60,513 bases of DNA. It comes from Chloroflexota bacterium. GTDB taxonomy: Bacteria > Chloroflexota > UBA11872 > UBA12225. Where the stretch lies: assembly GCA_030447525.1 (NCBI GenBank), contig JAUJOR010000008.1:12153-72665 (forward strand). Direction: 5' to 3'. The notes under the pieces are model-generated. The model saw only the letters and a program-made list of their open reading frames with translations. It searched no databases and was not told the origin of the DNA. Positions 53,801 to 60,513 of the stretch are shown here, one piece after another. Within the stretch, counting starts at the first letter, position 1. The number at the start of each line of letters is the position of its first letter. Both the position numbers and the translations under genes were made by a program.

Positions 53801-54856
53801 CCCCAGTCCTGGGCCGTGATCTCCGGCGCCGCCGACCCCCAGCGCGCCGCCCAGGCCCTGCGCTCGGCAGACGAGCACCTCGTGCGCGAGGCCGATGGCG
53901 TGATCCTCCTCTTCACGCCCCCGTTCGAGCGCTCGGAGGTGAATCCCGGCTACATCAAAGGCTACCCCCCGGGCGTGCGCGAGAACGGCGGCCAGTACAC
54001 CCATGGCGCTCTCTGGCTAGCCATGGCCTTTGCCCGCCAGGGTAACGGCGACCGCGCGGTCGACCTGCTGCGCCTCCTCAATCCGGTGGAGCATGCCCGC
54101 CAGCCCCGAGACGTCACCCGCTACAAGGTAGAGCCCTACGTCGTCGCCGCCGACGTCTATGCCCTGGAAGGACACGTCGGACGCGGGGGCTGGACGTGGT
54201 ACACCGGGTCGAGCGGCTGGATGTACCGCGTCTGGATCGAGGAAGTGCTGGGCCTCCGCCTGCGTGGTGACCGCCTGCGCCTCGATCCCAGCATCCCGAC
54301 CACCTGGGATAACCTCAAGGTGCGCTATCGCTTTGGGGGCACCATCTATAGCGTCACCATCCGCAATCCAGAACAGGTCAACCGCGGCGTCGTTCGCCTC
54401 GAGCTTGACGGACAGCCCCTGCCGGATGGGGAGATCCCCCTGCATGACGACGGGGCAACGCATACCGTCGTCGTCCGCCTCGGAGCTCGCTCGCCGGATC
54501 CATCGGCCGGGCCCAGCCAGCCGGAGGGGGCGCCGGCCAGAGACGCGGCCACCATGCCTGCGCCTCCCGCCAACGGGGCCGGCGTGACGCGCTCCATAGA
54601 TGCCCTGGCGTCGGACGGGCGAGGGGGACCCAACGGAAGGGCGGGGGCCCGCCGGCCGGCCCTTCCACCAGACGGCCCCGCCGCCGATCACCTGGGAGGG
54701 GCGCCGAGAGGATGGCCGGCTAGCTCGTCTCCTGCCCCTTCGCCGGGAACCGGGCCCTCCGCCGGCACCTCGGAGGGTCCAGCCGGCGGGAGCTCCCTGG
54801 GAAGCGCGCCCGCCCCGGAGACGCCCCCCCAGGGGGGCGGAAGCGGGGCAGACTGA
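44870..54856 (+). CDS. Giant cyclic beta-1,2-glucan synthase (NdvB-like)
   Basis: 3328 residues, larger than usual (about 2800-2900). N-terminus (1-160): a small domain with ATILAFFPDQASASQALRQV and two membrane helices, resembling YflT/DUF1269-type stress proteins. More helices lie near 580-640. The GT84 synthase part (about 650-1010) has RFVITLDSDTQLP (820) and RQHRWIRGDWQ (965). Helices follow to about 1190. A glucoamylase-like domain has DMNMRFLYDPERKLFAIGFN (1600). A GH94-type phosphorylase/cyclisation region ends with TGDWNDGMNL (about 2870), the catalytic Asp motif. The last 125 residues are Pro/Gly-rich. It makes a UDP-glucose derived cyclic glucan in Gram-negatives. Start GTG 44870 has a weak ribosome site. 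Confidence 0.93.
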   Translation: MANARATILAFFPDQASASQALRQVRRDGFRRAAAVQHLQASRTVVLDNDVSPGVGALVGGAVAVGVLAIFVSRPALAPTLNAAWWMMAVLLAVFGGAAGWLVARQLDFGVDGRTLARLRRWVMPRETLLIVEAPLARGTDVLAVLRRTEGAQGTQPAIFVLRPPATVGPPAVGGSEGMRLGRFTTEQLERHAASLAAGHQIAPGRVRRHRLWAGLRASEQTINAINAGLSDAVHLEQSISLAAEWLLDNAYIVRRHVADVRRNLSRGFYNVLPVLEGTAHSGRPRIYELAFEFVSHTEAEVHVSDVTRFLRSYQQSVPLTTSELWAMPLMLRLALIEKISGLALAIDRRQHEHELADLWANRLLSAARREADQLLFILAELAREQPNPTPYLADRLVSQLQGEAIALDPIRAWLERKMGAPVTEVVQQEQLRHAADQVTIASAIGSLRRLSSVDWRDVFEQVSPVHQILSGDPAGVYLSMDFGTRDRYRHVVEEIARWAKRHEVEVASLAIEMARSAAGQGLPASGSGSQRATPASAPDVRLETHVGYFLMEARPALERRAQSRVPLSRRLGRRALARPALVYVGSIALLTGVLLAGTLALAWPAGVGVSALLVMSLLATLPLSEVTVQVVNYVATKLLPPRVLPKLLFEGGVPDAWRTLVVVPMLLLSREEVQEELERLEIRFLGNQDPRVHFALLADFPDAPQPVMPEDASLLDAAVQGIVGLNARYQGNPFSLLYRQRQWSGTERVWMGWERKRGKLEEVNRLLISRQLSGQGTAAGEVGPEALDVGLEPYDVTPSSLQHVGDVSKLDGVRFVITLDSDTQLPHGAARRMIETLAHPLNRPRLAPDGQTVAAGYTIIQPRVTTTLPSATATRFSRFFTDPVGTDPYTQAISDVYQDLAGEGSYIGKGIYDVRMFHRLLGGRFPDALLLSHDLVEGSYVRVALATDVELYDQFPSSYLVYAGRQHRWIRGDWQVADWCTPRVPGGPALGHRRVPNPISTFNRWKIFDNLRRSLVPVASLTLLLIGWLLDARIGSLWSGVIAALYFLPPTLGLLGWVTSQPLALIVPHRVWRGWQEQTTGWVRALFSLALLPHQAYIALDAIVRVFVRRWITRRGLMQWQTARMAHLSSRQRERRFVWRLGAVSVLALLAGAAVALRAPQALPAAVPLLLLWALAPIVVGWLNTGRRHPLTQVFNAGDQAMLHRLARQTWRYFDDLVGPQSNWLPPDNYQEALRVEVAPRTSPTNIGLWLLSALAARDFGYLTLDQVVERSLATMETLLRLERFEGHLLNWYQIETLEPLPPRYVSMVDSGNLLASLWAVRQGYEEMLSEPVLGPATIYGLRDTLALVREGLAMALPPEAARGRVAHLVATLAGLFDAPPDQLPEIVRRINAAAGPARELVQALNGGRASGAPEPLAVPPTYPAGPAPGGPATSGNGTVAPARQGPPLGGPAVTALPASVSRLEHESAPERQAAYWARQVERQVAAAVDVIGRYLWWVEPLVSQPEDRLRPLGEAALEWRRQALSRAPSLRALASGEFGPLTALLALRAYASDLPGPLGAWLERVAEATSRSRWLAGEQLARAQQLIAQTEDLSSDMNMRFLYDPERKLFAIGFNVSERRMDTSFYDLVASEARLGSFCSIARGDVPVEHWVNLGRAYGLAEGRRVLLSWSGTMFEYLMPLLLTRSYENSLLDAAAHATVASQIDYGVKRGVPWGISEAAFAAVDGNQIYQYQAFGVPGLGLKRGLEDDLVVAPYASTLALGIAPREAVRNLRRLARLGMRGPYGYYESIDYTPQRQPAGGGGVIVYTYMVHHQGMSLLAIDNALHDQVMQRRFHADPYVRATEPLLFERIPIAPQMSEGVARGEAPVRGAPSGAAAGGVDAVSRFATPGTPTPRTQLLANGSYAVMVTSAGGGYSRWRDFDLIRWRADTTLDNWGAFYYVKDVDQGAVWSATYQPVRRPTARYLATFTGARVEFERRDAGIGTLTEIAVSSEDDVEVRRLTLVNYSSRVRHLEVTSYLELALAPHGADAAHPAFSKMFIQTEAVAGRPALLAWRKPRTTSDPPIWAGHVVAVAPGTEITAVQHETDRACFIGRGRSTENPSAVESELTNTTGSVLDPIFSLRVRLSLQPGERVPLAFVTGAADSRERILELIEKYRDIRASERAFELAWSQAQLEPRHLRVAAEDLQRYQQLASYMLFPTDRLRAGERQLRQNRLGQSHLWAYGISGDLPILLVTIGAVRDLDLVREALMAHTYWRLRGFKSDLVILDEEAAGYDQPLREELRKLIQTHSQYTGIDQPGGIFLRAAGAIPADDLAVIFAAARVVLVAARGSLLQQLSQVAPAEGAKLPPPLAAGRRYEEEPSPPLPFMELPYFNGFGGFTTDGREYAIYLGPLAQTPAPWVNVMANPAFGAMITESGQGFAWSQNSQSNRLLPWSNDPVVDPTGDAIYVRDEHSGVYWTPTPLPVRELDAYRARHSQGYTVFEHNSHAIEQELLTFVPLESQPVSPGVTAGERGWEAAPGGLPVRLQRLRLTNRSSRRRRLSVTFFGEWVLGGTREETQMHVVTAWDAESRALLARNVFHPDFGNRVAFAAVSLPAASYTGDRAEFLGRNGSPARPAAMGRQSLSGRVGAGLDPCAGLQVVLELEPGQGTEVSFMLGQAADLAEARTVVRHFRDPARVEAALQGTRDWWDHLLGAVQVETPDLSVNFLLNRWLPYQTLSCRIWGRSAFYQSGGAFGFRDQLQDAMALVYAAPQLARAQIVAAAAHQFKEGDVQHWWHPQSGAGVRTRFSDDLLWLPYVTAHYVRTTGDVQLLDEVAPFLEGRLLEGHEHEIYFPPDQATEDGTLLEHCRRAIAKGLTRGPHGLPLMGTGDWNDGMNLVGAGGKGESVWLAWFLIEVLNGFAELLERHAGASPAPAQGQVEAELTEAHRCRERARELASTVEAEAWDGAWYRRAYFDDGTPLGSKESDEAKIDSLPQSWAVISGAADPQRAAQALRSADEHLVREADGVILLFTPPFERSEVNPGYIKGYPPGVRENGGQYTHGALWLAMAFARQGNGDRAVDLLRLLNPVEHARQPRDVTRYKVEPYVVAADVYALEGHVGRGGWTWYTGSSGWMYRVWIEEVLGLRLRGDRLRLDPSIPTTWDNLKVRYRFGGTIYSVTIRNPEQVNRGVVRLELDGQPLPDGEIPLHDDGATHTVVVRLGARSPDPSAGPSQPEGAPARDAATMPAPPANGAGVTRSIDALASDGRGGPNGRAGARRPALPPDGPAADHLGGAPRGWPASSSPAPSPGTGPSAGTSEGPAGGSSLGSAPAPETPPQGGGSGAD

Positions 54857-54864
54857 CCCTCGCG

Positions 54865-56037
54865 GTGTATCTCGCGACAGTCCTGCCGGGCCTGGAAAGC
54901 GTCCTGGTCGACGAAGTCCAGACCAAGATCTCGGAGGCCACCATCCAGGAGACGGCGCGGGGCAAGGTCTTCTTTGCCTCGCCGGCGCCCTGGGGACAGC
55001 TCCTGGCCCTGCGCACGGCCGACAACCTGTTCCACGTCCTGGGGAGCTTTCGAGTGGGGCCGCACCGCGCCGACCTGGCGGACGTGCGGGCCACCGTCGC
55101 CGCACTAAACCCGGTGGCAGGCCCAGATCTCGCTTCCCGCCAGGCCCCCGCGGCAGACACGGCGGTGCCCCGGCGGGAGCGCCGGCCGGTCACGTTCTTT
55201 GTCAATGCCAGCCGCACCGGGCGTCATACCTACAGTCGATTCGAGCTGGCCGAAGCCGCGACGCGGGGCGTCCTCGACCGGCACCCCAGCTGGCGGGTCG
55301 GCGAGCCCACGGTGCACGATGTCGAGCTCCGTCTGGATGTGACCGGTGACGTGGCCATTTTTTCCCGCCGCCTCACGCCGGCATCGTTCCGCTTCCGTGG
55401 CCGGGAACGGTACTTCACCCCGGCGGCGCTGCGCCCGCCGGTGGCCCACGCCCTCGTCTGGCTCTCCCGACCGGCCCCCGACGACCGCTTCGTCGATCCC
55501 TTTTGCGGCTCAGGGACGATCCTCGCCGAGCGCCTCCCCTATCCGGGACGGGACGTCCTGGGGGGCGACCCGGCGCCGGACGTCCTGAGGGCCGCCCGGT
55601 CGAATCTCTTTCCCCCGCCGGAGCAGGGGCTTGGTCGCTCCATCGCCTGCACCGCCATGCCGCCGGCTGATACGGATGGCAACGCCCCTGGCCGGCTGGG
55701 GCCAGGCGCGCTGCCCCCCGGCTGCATCCCTACCCCCCGCCTGACGCTTCTCCGCTGGGACGCCCGACGCCTCCCGCTCCGCGACGGCGTGGTGGACAAG
55801 GTAGTGACGAACCTCCCCTTCGGGCGGCAGGTGCTCGGCCCTGACAAGATCGACGCCGTCTACCGGGGCTTTGTCGCCGAGCTGCGCCGCGTCCTGGCGC
55901 CGCCGGGCGAGGCGCTGCTTCTGACCGACCAGGTCGACGCCCTCCTGGACGCGGCTGCGCCCCTGCGCCCCGAGCCCCTCTTCACTCTGAGCCTCAAGGG
56001 GCTGCACCCGCAGATCATCCGCCTGCGTCAAGGGTAG
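54865..56037 (+). CDS. THUMP/Trm14-RlmL-like RNA methyltransferase
   Basis: 390 residues. The first 150 (VLPGLESVLVDEVQTKISEA) match the N-terminal ferredoxin-like/THUMP part. The Rossmann part has VDPFCGSGTILAERL (motif I) and VVTNLPFGRQV, the NPPF-type motif IV of guanine-N2 methyltransferases acting on tRNA or rRNA. Which RNA position is modified cannot be read. GTG 54865 lies 8 bp after the glucan synthase stop, so it is translationally coupled to an unrelated gene. An inserted Pro/Gly-rich stretch (about residues 263-290) lies between the two motifs. Confidence 0.83.
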   Translation: MYLATVLPGLESVLVDEVQTKISEATIQETARGKVFFASPAPWGQLLALRTADNLFHVLGSFRVGPHRADLADVRATVAALNPVAGPDLASRQAPAADTAVPRRERRPVTFFVNASRTGRHTYSRFELAEAATRGVLDRHPSWRVGEPTVHDVELRLDVTGDVAIFSRRLTPASFRFRGRERYFTPAALRPPVAHALVWLSRPAPDDRFVDPFCGSGTILAERLPYPGRDVLGGDPAPDVLRAARSNLFPPPEQGLGRSIACTAMPPADTDGNAPGRLGPGALPPGCIPTPRLTLLRWDARRLPLRDGVVDKVVTNLPFGRQVLGPDKIDAVYRGFVAELRRVLAPPGEALLLTDQVDALLDAAAPLRPEPLFTLSLKGLHPQIIRLRQG

Positions 56038-56283
56038 ACCATCTCAGCCGGCGCCGCCCTCAGCCTCCGGATGAGCGCCGCCGGAGGCGGAAAAGGCAGT
56101 GGGGAGTACGGTCGCTCCCATTGCGCGAACGGCAGATCAGAACGTACAGTCGGCGCGGCGACGCACTACCGCAGGGCAATGGCAGCGGCGCGTCGCCGTC
56201 GTCCGTCGAGTGCTGCCCTGAGCCTCTCGGCCCCGTCCCCTGGATGGCCAGGCGTCCCCGGCTGGTCATGAAAGGACTTGCGC

Positions 56284-57195
56284 ATGCCGGCCATCTATGT
56301 GAGTGATTGGCGGCGGCATTGTGTCTGGCGGTTGACCGGGCTGGGCGACCTTGCGCCTGGCCAGTTGGGCAGGCCTGGCGGCGGTGTGGGACAGTTCCAC
56401 ACGCCGTGCGGCCTGGCCGTCGACAGCCTCGGTCGCCTGTACGTCGCCGATCGCGGGAACCATCGTATTGTCCGCGTCGACGACCTCGATGGTAGCGGCT
56501 GGGCATCGTTCGGCGCGCTCGGGCCCGCCGCTGGCCAGCTCCGCTGGCCGACCGACGTCTACCTGGATGCCGCCGACCGCCTCCTCATCGCCGACACCGG
56601 CAACAATCGGATCGTCCGGGTTGACGACCTCGACGGCAGCGGCTGGACGAGCTACGGGGTCGGCGGCCGGCCGACGGCGGGCGACCAGGGCGTGGGGAAG
56701 CTCGCCGAGCCGACCGGTGTCTGCGCGGACGGGCAGGGACGGATCTGCGTCGTCGATCGCGGCAATGGGCGGTTGGTGCGGATTGACGACCTCGACGGCA
56801 GCGGCTGGGTTACGTTCGGGCCTGCAGCGGCCGGCGACGCCCACCTGGACGGGCCGATGAGCGTCCGGCCCGACGCCGCCGGGACCGTGGTGGTGGCGGA
56901 CTTTGGTCGTCGCCGGCTGCTGCGGCTCGATGATCTCGGTGCGGCCGGCGTTGAGTCGATCATACCGGCGACTGGGGCTGAGCCGGGCCTGCTTGGCCCG
57001 ACCTGCGCGACGCCCATCGCCGGCGCAGACGGGGATGGCAACCCGGCGGTGCACCTCCTTGTCGTCGACGCGCCGAGCCGGCGACTCCTGGAGCTGGCGC
57101 GGGACCAGAACGGCGTGTGGGCGCTCGCCGGCCAGCAACTCCACGTCGGAGGTGACGGGGCCCGTCTTTACGGCCTTGGCGCCGGGCCGGCCTGA
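56284..57195 (+). CDS. NHL-repeat beta-propeller protein
   Basis: 303 residues with no signal peptide. Repeats of about 45 residues, each with GLAVDSLGRLYVADRGNHRI-type strands followed by a strikingly conserved RIVRVDDLDGSGW; copies start near residues 62, 108 and 162, and a degenerate fourth RLLRLDDLGAAG. NHL propellers bind proteins or glycans. ATG 56284 has AAAGGAC 6 nt upstream and is preferred to TTG 56278. It is the first gene of a plus-strand run leading to an endonuclease/phosphatase-fold protein (17 bp downstream) and an unfinished transthyretin-like protein. Confidence 0.87.
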   Translation: MPAIYVSDWRRHCVWRLTGLGDLAPGQLGRPGGGVGQFHTPCGLAVDSLGRLYVADRGNHRIVRVDDLDGSGWASFGALGPAAGQLRWPTDVYLDAADRLLIADTGNNRIVRVDDLDGSGWTSYGVGGRPTAGDQGVGKLAEPTGVCADGQGRICVVDRGNGRLVRIDDLDGSGWVTFGPAAAGDAHLDGPMSVRPDAAGTVVVADFGRRRLLRLDDLGAAGVESIIPATGAEPGLLGPTCATPIAGADGDGNPAVHLLVVDAPSRRLLELARDQNGVWALAGQQLHVGGDGARLYGLGAGPA

Positions 57196-57212
57196 GGCGA
57201 GGGGGGAAAGCA

Positions 57213-59459
57213 ATGGTCGACTCGCTCCGGATCGTCACCTTCAACACGCAGCTACGTTCATGGGCGATGGAGGCCGGCGCTCGGAAGGACCCGTTCTTCG
57301 CCGAGTCGGCGGAGCAACGGGCAAAGGCCATCGCCCGCCGGATCATCAACAGCCGTTTCGACTACGATATCGTCGCCCTCAACGAGGTATTCGATGAGGA
57401 CGCCCGAGAACTCCTGGCCGGCGAGCTGAGCGGGGCCTATCCCAACGCCCTGACCAAGGCCGACGTGAACTATGTCGGGGCACAACTGGCCGGCGCCGGC
57501 TTGGCGCTGACGGGGAGCGTCCTGCTGGCGGCCTACGGCATCGCCATGCTGGTAAACACCAAGTTCGAGGACAGCGGCCTGATGCTGTTTAGCCGCTTCC
57601 CCTTCGAGAGGATCCCGCCGCCGGCCGGTTTCGAGGGTGAGTTTCCGACGGGGCTCCCGTACGTGTTCTTTAAGCCGTACACCCTGGCCGAGGGCGGTGA
57701 CGCATCCGCTGCCAAGGGGGCCGTCCTCGCCCGAATCCTGCTCCAGCCGGGCCAGCCGTGCGACGTCATCATCAGCCACACCCAGGCCGCCTACGATGCG
57801 GACGACGAGCACCACGCAATCAGGACGACTCAGCTCCGCGAAGTCTTCGAGATGGTCAAAGCCCACGTCGGGCTCCCGTTGCCCCCGGATCGCGAGCTCT
57901 TCTTCATGGGGGACCTCAATGTGGAGGGCACATTTCGCCTGACCGGCGTCGGCCAGGAGTGGACAAACGCCTTCAACACGCCCGGTCTATTTTTCACCGA
58001 TGCCATCCACGACCTGTGGGTCCACGAGCAGTCGCCGGGGATCCCGGCCGGCTACCCGGGGCCATGGGATCTTGGACCGACCACCGCCGACGGCAAGCGG
58101 CTGGACTACATCCTCCACCAGCCCCCGCGGCCGGACCGGCTGACGGCCCAGCACCTCTCAATTGCCTACGACCTGACCACCAACGCCCCGGCGATCGATG
58201 GGGCGGTGATCCCCTACACCAGTGACCACTACGCCTTGCGCGCCGACCTGGCAATGGACCATCCGCACTGCCGCGTCGGCACGGCCTTTGGCGCGTCTGC
58301 CGCCCCAAGCTTTCAGCAGAACGGCACGCTACGGCCCGGCTGGATGCAGTGGTACCGCTTCGACCGAGCGGGAACCTACGCCTTCATGGTGGTGGGACTG
58401 GACGGGCAGCAGCCCCGCTTCGAGGTCTATCTGGCCTCGAACATGACCATCCCGATGTCCCAGTACCGGCTGGAGGTGTTACCGGATCGGGGCCTCAAGT
58501 ACGTCCTGCCGGAAGCACCGTTCTTCGTGCGAGTCTTCTTCGAGGACCGCGACGCCGGGGGGCGATACCAGCTCCGGGCCTACCGCTATACCGGGCGGAA
58601 CCGCGAGGAGGCGATCCAGCTCCTGCCACACGTCCCGCTGCGCCATACGACGAGCGCGACCGCGCCCCTGAACTCAGATGACCCGGCCACACCCTGGGAT
58701 GAGGGCGATGCCGTCTGGTTCTGCATTGACACCGACCGCGTGGACAGCGGACAGGACCAGGAGGTGCGCTTCCAATTGCGCCACCTCTACGGTCTGCGGA
58801 TCTTCAACCTGCTGGTGCTGGTCGAGGACGGCGGTCAGCTCCACCTCCTCGACCAGACCGGGCCGGTCGACGCGCAGGGCGAGCTCGTCTGGGCAACGCA
58901 CCGGCGGACGCGCCTCTATCTCCTCGCCAAACGCGACGACCCGCGCTTCCCACTCGGCCATCCGCTGAAGTACTCGGCCACCGATTTGGTGGTCGAATGG
59001 ACGACGAACCTCACCTACCTCTACGGCCTCAAGGGCGGCCGCCCTGGCAACGAACTGCGCGTCATTTGCTCCGACGAGACCGACGGCTTCCTCGGGTCCG
59101 AGGCCGGCGCCGACGACATCAAGATCGAGCTGAGCACCGACGGGCTCGTCGGGCAGACGATCTCGAACGACGACATCGGCGACTTCGACGAGGGGGACGT
59201 CCGGAGCCTCGAGCCGTGGGTGCAGGTCGTCCGCTACGTTGAGAGCTACAAGGTCGAGCTCGTCGAGATGGACGACCTCTCCGAAGACGATCGGGCATCT
59301 GTGACGATCCCGAACGTCGGGCAGGTGGAGGCCATGGCCGGCACGTTCGCCCTGATGTCCAAGGAAGCCGACGGCACGCTCCACGGCTGGTTCCAGATCG
59401 ACTTCGGCGACGGCAAGTATCGTTTCCACTGCTCGCTGGCGCGCTGGCTACCGATCTGA
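57213..59459 (+). CDS. Endonuclease/exonuclease/phosphatase-fold protein with C-terminal beta domains
   Basis: 748 residues. The N-terminal 350 are an EEP (DNase I/sphingomyelinase-like) fold: LRIVTFNTQLRSW, YDIVALNEVFDEDA (metal Glu), VIISHTQAAYD, LFFMGDLNVEG (Asp/Asn), RLDYILHQPP and YTSDHYALRADL (final Asp-His). The remaining 400 residues are beta-rich with no recognised family. There is no secretion signal. Neutral sphingomyelinase-like activity or a nuclease would both fit the fold. ATG 57213 has AGGGGGGAAAG upstream. It belongs with the NHL propeller and the following transthyretin-like gene. Confidence 0.82.
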   Translation: MVDSLRIVTFNTQLRSWAMEAGARKDPFFAESAEQRAKAIARRIINSRFDYDIVALNEVFDEDARELLAGELSGAYPNALTKADVNYVGAQLAGAGLALTGSVLLAAYGIAMLVNTKFEDSGLMLFSRFPFERIPPPAGFEGEFPTGLPYVFFKPYTLAEGGDASAAKGAVLARILLQPGQPCDVIISHTQAAYDADDEHHAIRTTQLREVFEMVKAHVGLPLPPDRELFFMGDLNVEGTFRLTGVGQEWTNAFNTPGLFFTDAIHDLWVHEQSPGIPAGYPGPWDLGPTTADGKRLDYILHQPPRPDRLTAQHLSIAYDLTTNAPAIDGAVIPYTSDHYALRADLAMDHPHCRVGTAFGASAAPSFQQNGTLRPGWMQWYRFDRAGTYAFMVVGLDGQQPRFEVYLASNMTIPMSQYRLEVLPDRGLKYVLPEAPFFVRVFFEDRDAGGRYQLRAYRYTGRNREEAIQLLPHVPLRHTTSATAPLNSDDPATPWDEGDAVWFCIDTDRVDSGQDQEVRFQLRHLYGLRIFNLLVLVEDGGQLHLLDQTGPVDAQGELVWATHRRTRLYLLAKRDDPRFPLGHPLKYSATDLVVEWTTNLTYLYGLKGGRPGNELRVICSDETDGFLGSEAGADDIKIELSTDGLVGQTISNDDIGDFDEGDVRSLEPWVQVVRYVESYKVELVEMDDLSEDDRASVTIPNVGQVEAMAGTFALMSKEADGTLHGWFQIDFGDGKYRFHCSLARWLPI

Positions 59460-59510
59460 TCCGGTGGCCATGGCGAGCATGGGCGCGTAGAGGGCCACTG
59501 CGGGGCGGGG

Positions 59511-60513
59511 ATGGCGAACGGGAGCGTAAGAGGGCGGGTGGCGGATGAGCTCGGTGCGGACTACGCCGGATTGATCGTCGCCGCCTACGACAAGGATGCC
59601 CTCTTCGGCGATGACCGGCTCGGCTGGGACGCGACCGGCGCCATCCTGCGCGACAAGGAGATCTCGGAGCGCCAGGAGGTGCCGCCACCGCCCGGCAGGC
59701 GCGATCTCTGGTCGATCCAGCTCGAGTCGCGGCGCATCCAGCTGGCCGAGGAGGTCCGCCTTGGGAGCCATGTATTCGAGGCGCTGGGGCGGCAGGTGGA
59801 ACGGATCATCGGGGTGCGGACTCCGCTCGGGCCGGTCGTTGAGGCGACCAGCCGGGTCGACCTGCTGCGTACGACCTACCCGGTCAGGCAAGGGCAGACC
59901 GACCGCGGTCGGGTCTGCCACGGCGTCGCCGCCCTGGACGGTCTGCTCGGCAACGCCCCACCGCCGCTGGCGATCACGCCCGAGCAACGGACCGAGCTCG
60001 AGTTGCTGCGCCGGGTCGTCGACGCCTACGGCGACCTACTCGTCGCCGAGGCAGTCCACCAGGTGGTCACCGGCCACGCCGATCGCGCCGGGGCCGCGAT
60101 GGACGCGGCGGCCGGGCTCGGCCGTCCCCCATCGCTGGACTTCTCGGAGACCCCGCTCGCCGGTGACGGCGTAACGGTGGCCGTCGTCGGCGTGATCCCG
60201 CACCGGCCACCGGTGACCGACCCCGACCCGGCCACCTCGCCAGCCCGGCTCGCCGACGCGTCTGTCGCGGCGGCACTGGGGGAGCTGGTCGGGGAGGCCG
60301 GCGCGTGGACCTGGCAGGGACAGGGTGAGGACGGGGCGCCCCGGACAGCCACGCTCGCCGATCTGGGGCTGGAGCCCGTCGACACGCTCGCCCTTTCCCC
60401 CAACCTGCTCGACGACCTGGCGCGCGCCGCGCTCGACCTGGACATCGAGACGCCGCTCGGCGGCAGTGGACGCCGGCAGCACGGGCTGACCCGAGATGTC
60501 GTGCGAGCGCTCG
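59511..60513 (+). CDS. Large protein with transthyretin-like N-terminus, open at the window end
   Basis: The frame from ATG 59511 has no stop up to the last base, so at least 334 residues are visible and the protein is incomplete. VRGRVADELGADYAGLIVAA and YDKDALFGDDRLG fit a short transthyretin-like beta module. A helical middle part contains YGDLLVAEAVHQVVTGHADR and AAMDAAAGLGRPPSL, a segment I associate with very long uncharacterised proteins, but the match is only from memory. GTG 59538 is an alternative start. The gene has no recognised enzymatic motif. It is the third gene of the NHL/EEP run. Confidence 0.6.
   Translation, partial: MANGSVRGRVADELGADYAGLIVAAYDKDALFGDDRLGWDATGAILRDKEISERQEVPPPPGRRDLWSIQLESRRIQLAEEVRLGSHVFEALGRQVERIIGVRTPLGPVVEATSRVDLLRTTYPVRQGQTDRGRVCHGVAALDGLLGNAPPPLAITPEQRTELELLRRVVDAYGDLLVAEAVHQVVTGHADRAGAAMDAAAGLGRPPSLDFSETPLAGDGVTVAVVGVIPHRPPVTDPDPATSPARLADASVAAALGELVGEAGAWTWQGQGEDGAPRTATLADLGLEPVDTLALSPNLLDDLARAALDLDIETPLGGSGRRQHGLTRDVVRAL

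Overview
The window is a very GC-rich (by eye well over 65% G+C), densely coded bacterial chromosome segment. Gene content suggests a Chloroflexota-type bacterium, possibly of the Thermomicrobia/Sphaerobacter kind. The hints are the rpsF-ssb-rpsR order with a heavily extended S18, several Tat-type lipoprotein binding proteins, YsnF/PRC-barrel stress proteins, a cyclic glucan synthase and frequent GTG/TTG starts. This assignment is inference from style and content; no rRNA is present to settle it. I saw no tRNA, rRNA, CRISPR array, transposase, integrase or phage structural gene. The first ~180 bases are homopolymer-rich and look like a poor contig end.

Layout. 1-8.7 kb (+): tgt, a PucR-type regulator, glnA, the rpsF-ssb-rpsR operon and a membrane-anchored parvulin-like foldase. 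8.8-14.3 kb (-): UbiX and UbiA (quinone prenylation/decarboxylation pair), then a three-gene run of TIM-barrel epimerase, Trm112-type methyltransferase and GT-C glycosyltransferase. 14.4-20.3 kb (-): an SbcC/Rad50-like ATPase with odd insertions, an SbcD/Mre11-like nuclease and a small membrane protein. 20.5-31 kb: two orphan sugar-type ABC binding lipoproteins, a divergent YsnF/PRC stress pair, a polytopic membrane protein, a solitary CcrM-like adenine methyltransferase, a cupin, a glutaredoxin and a BON protein. 31.3-38.4 kb: secreted helical protein, hybrid histidine kinase with a defective receiver, orphan ParB, GlsB-like protein, coiled-coil protein, slipin and a Gfo/Idh oxidoreductase. 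38.8-56 kb (+): glycogen debranching enzyme, a three-gene coiled-coil / binding-protein-OmpA / membrane coiled-coil cassette, a 3328-residue cyclic beta-1,2-glucan synthase and a THUMP-type RNA methyltransferase. 56.3-60.5 kb (+): NHL propeller, a large endonuclease/exonuclease/phosphatase-fold protein and an open-ended transthyretin-like protein running off the window.

How the genes may work together. The right half is dominated by envelope and stress functions: slipin, GlsB, YsnF/PRC, BON, a PspA-like coiled coil, an OmpA-fused binding protein and the glucan synthase. The most interesting candidates for an undescribed system are the 41.0-44.8 kb cassette next to the glucan synthase and the 56.3-60.5 kb propeller/phosphatase/transthyretin cluster. 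At the DNA level there are many small palindromes and tandem repeats. These include a perfect 20-bp inverted repeat just upstream of sbcD, a nested inverted repeat at the 3' end of the histidine kinase, and a site matching the sigma-54 -24/-12 consensus upstream of the PRC-barrel gene.
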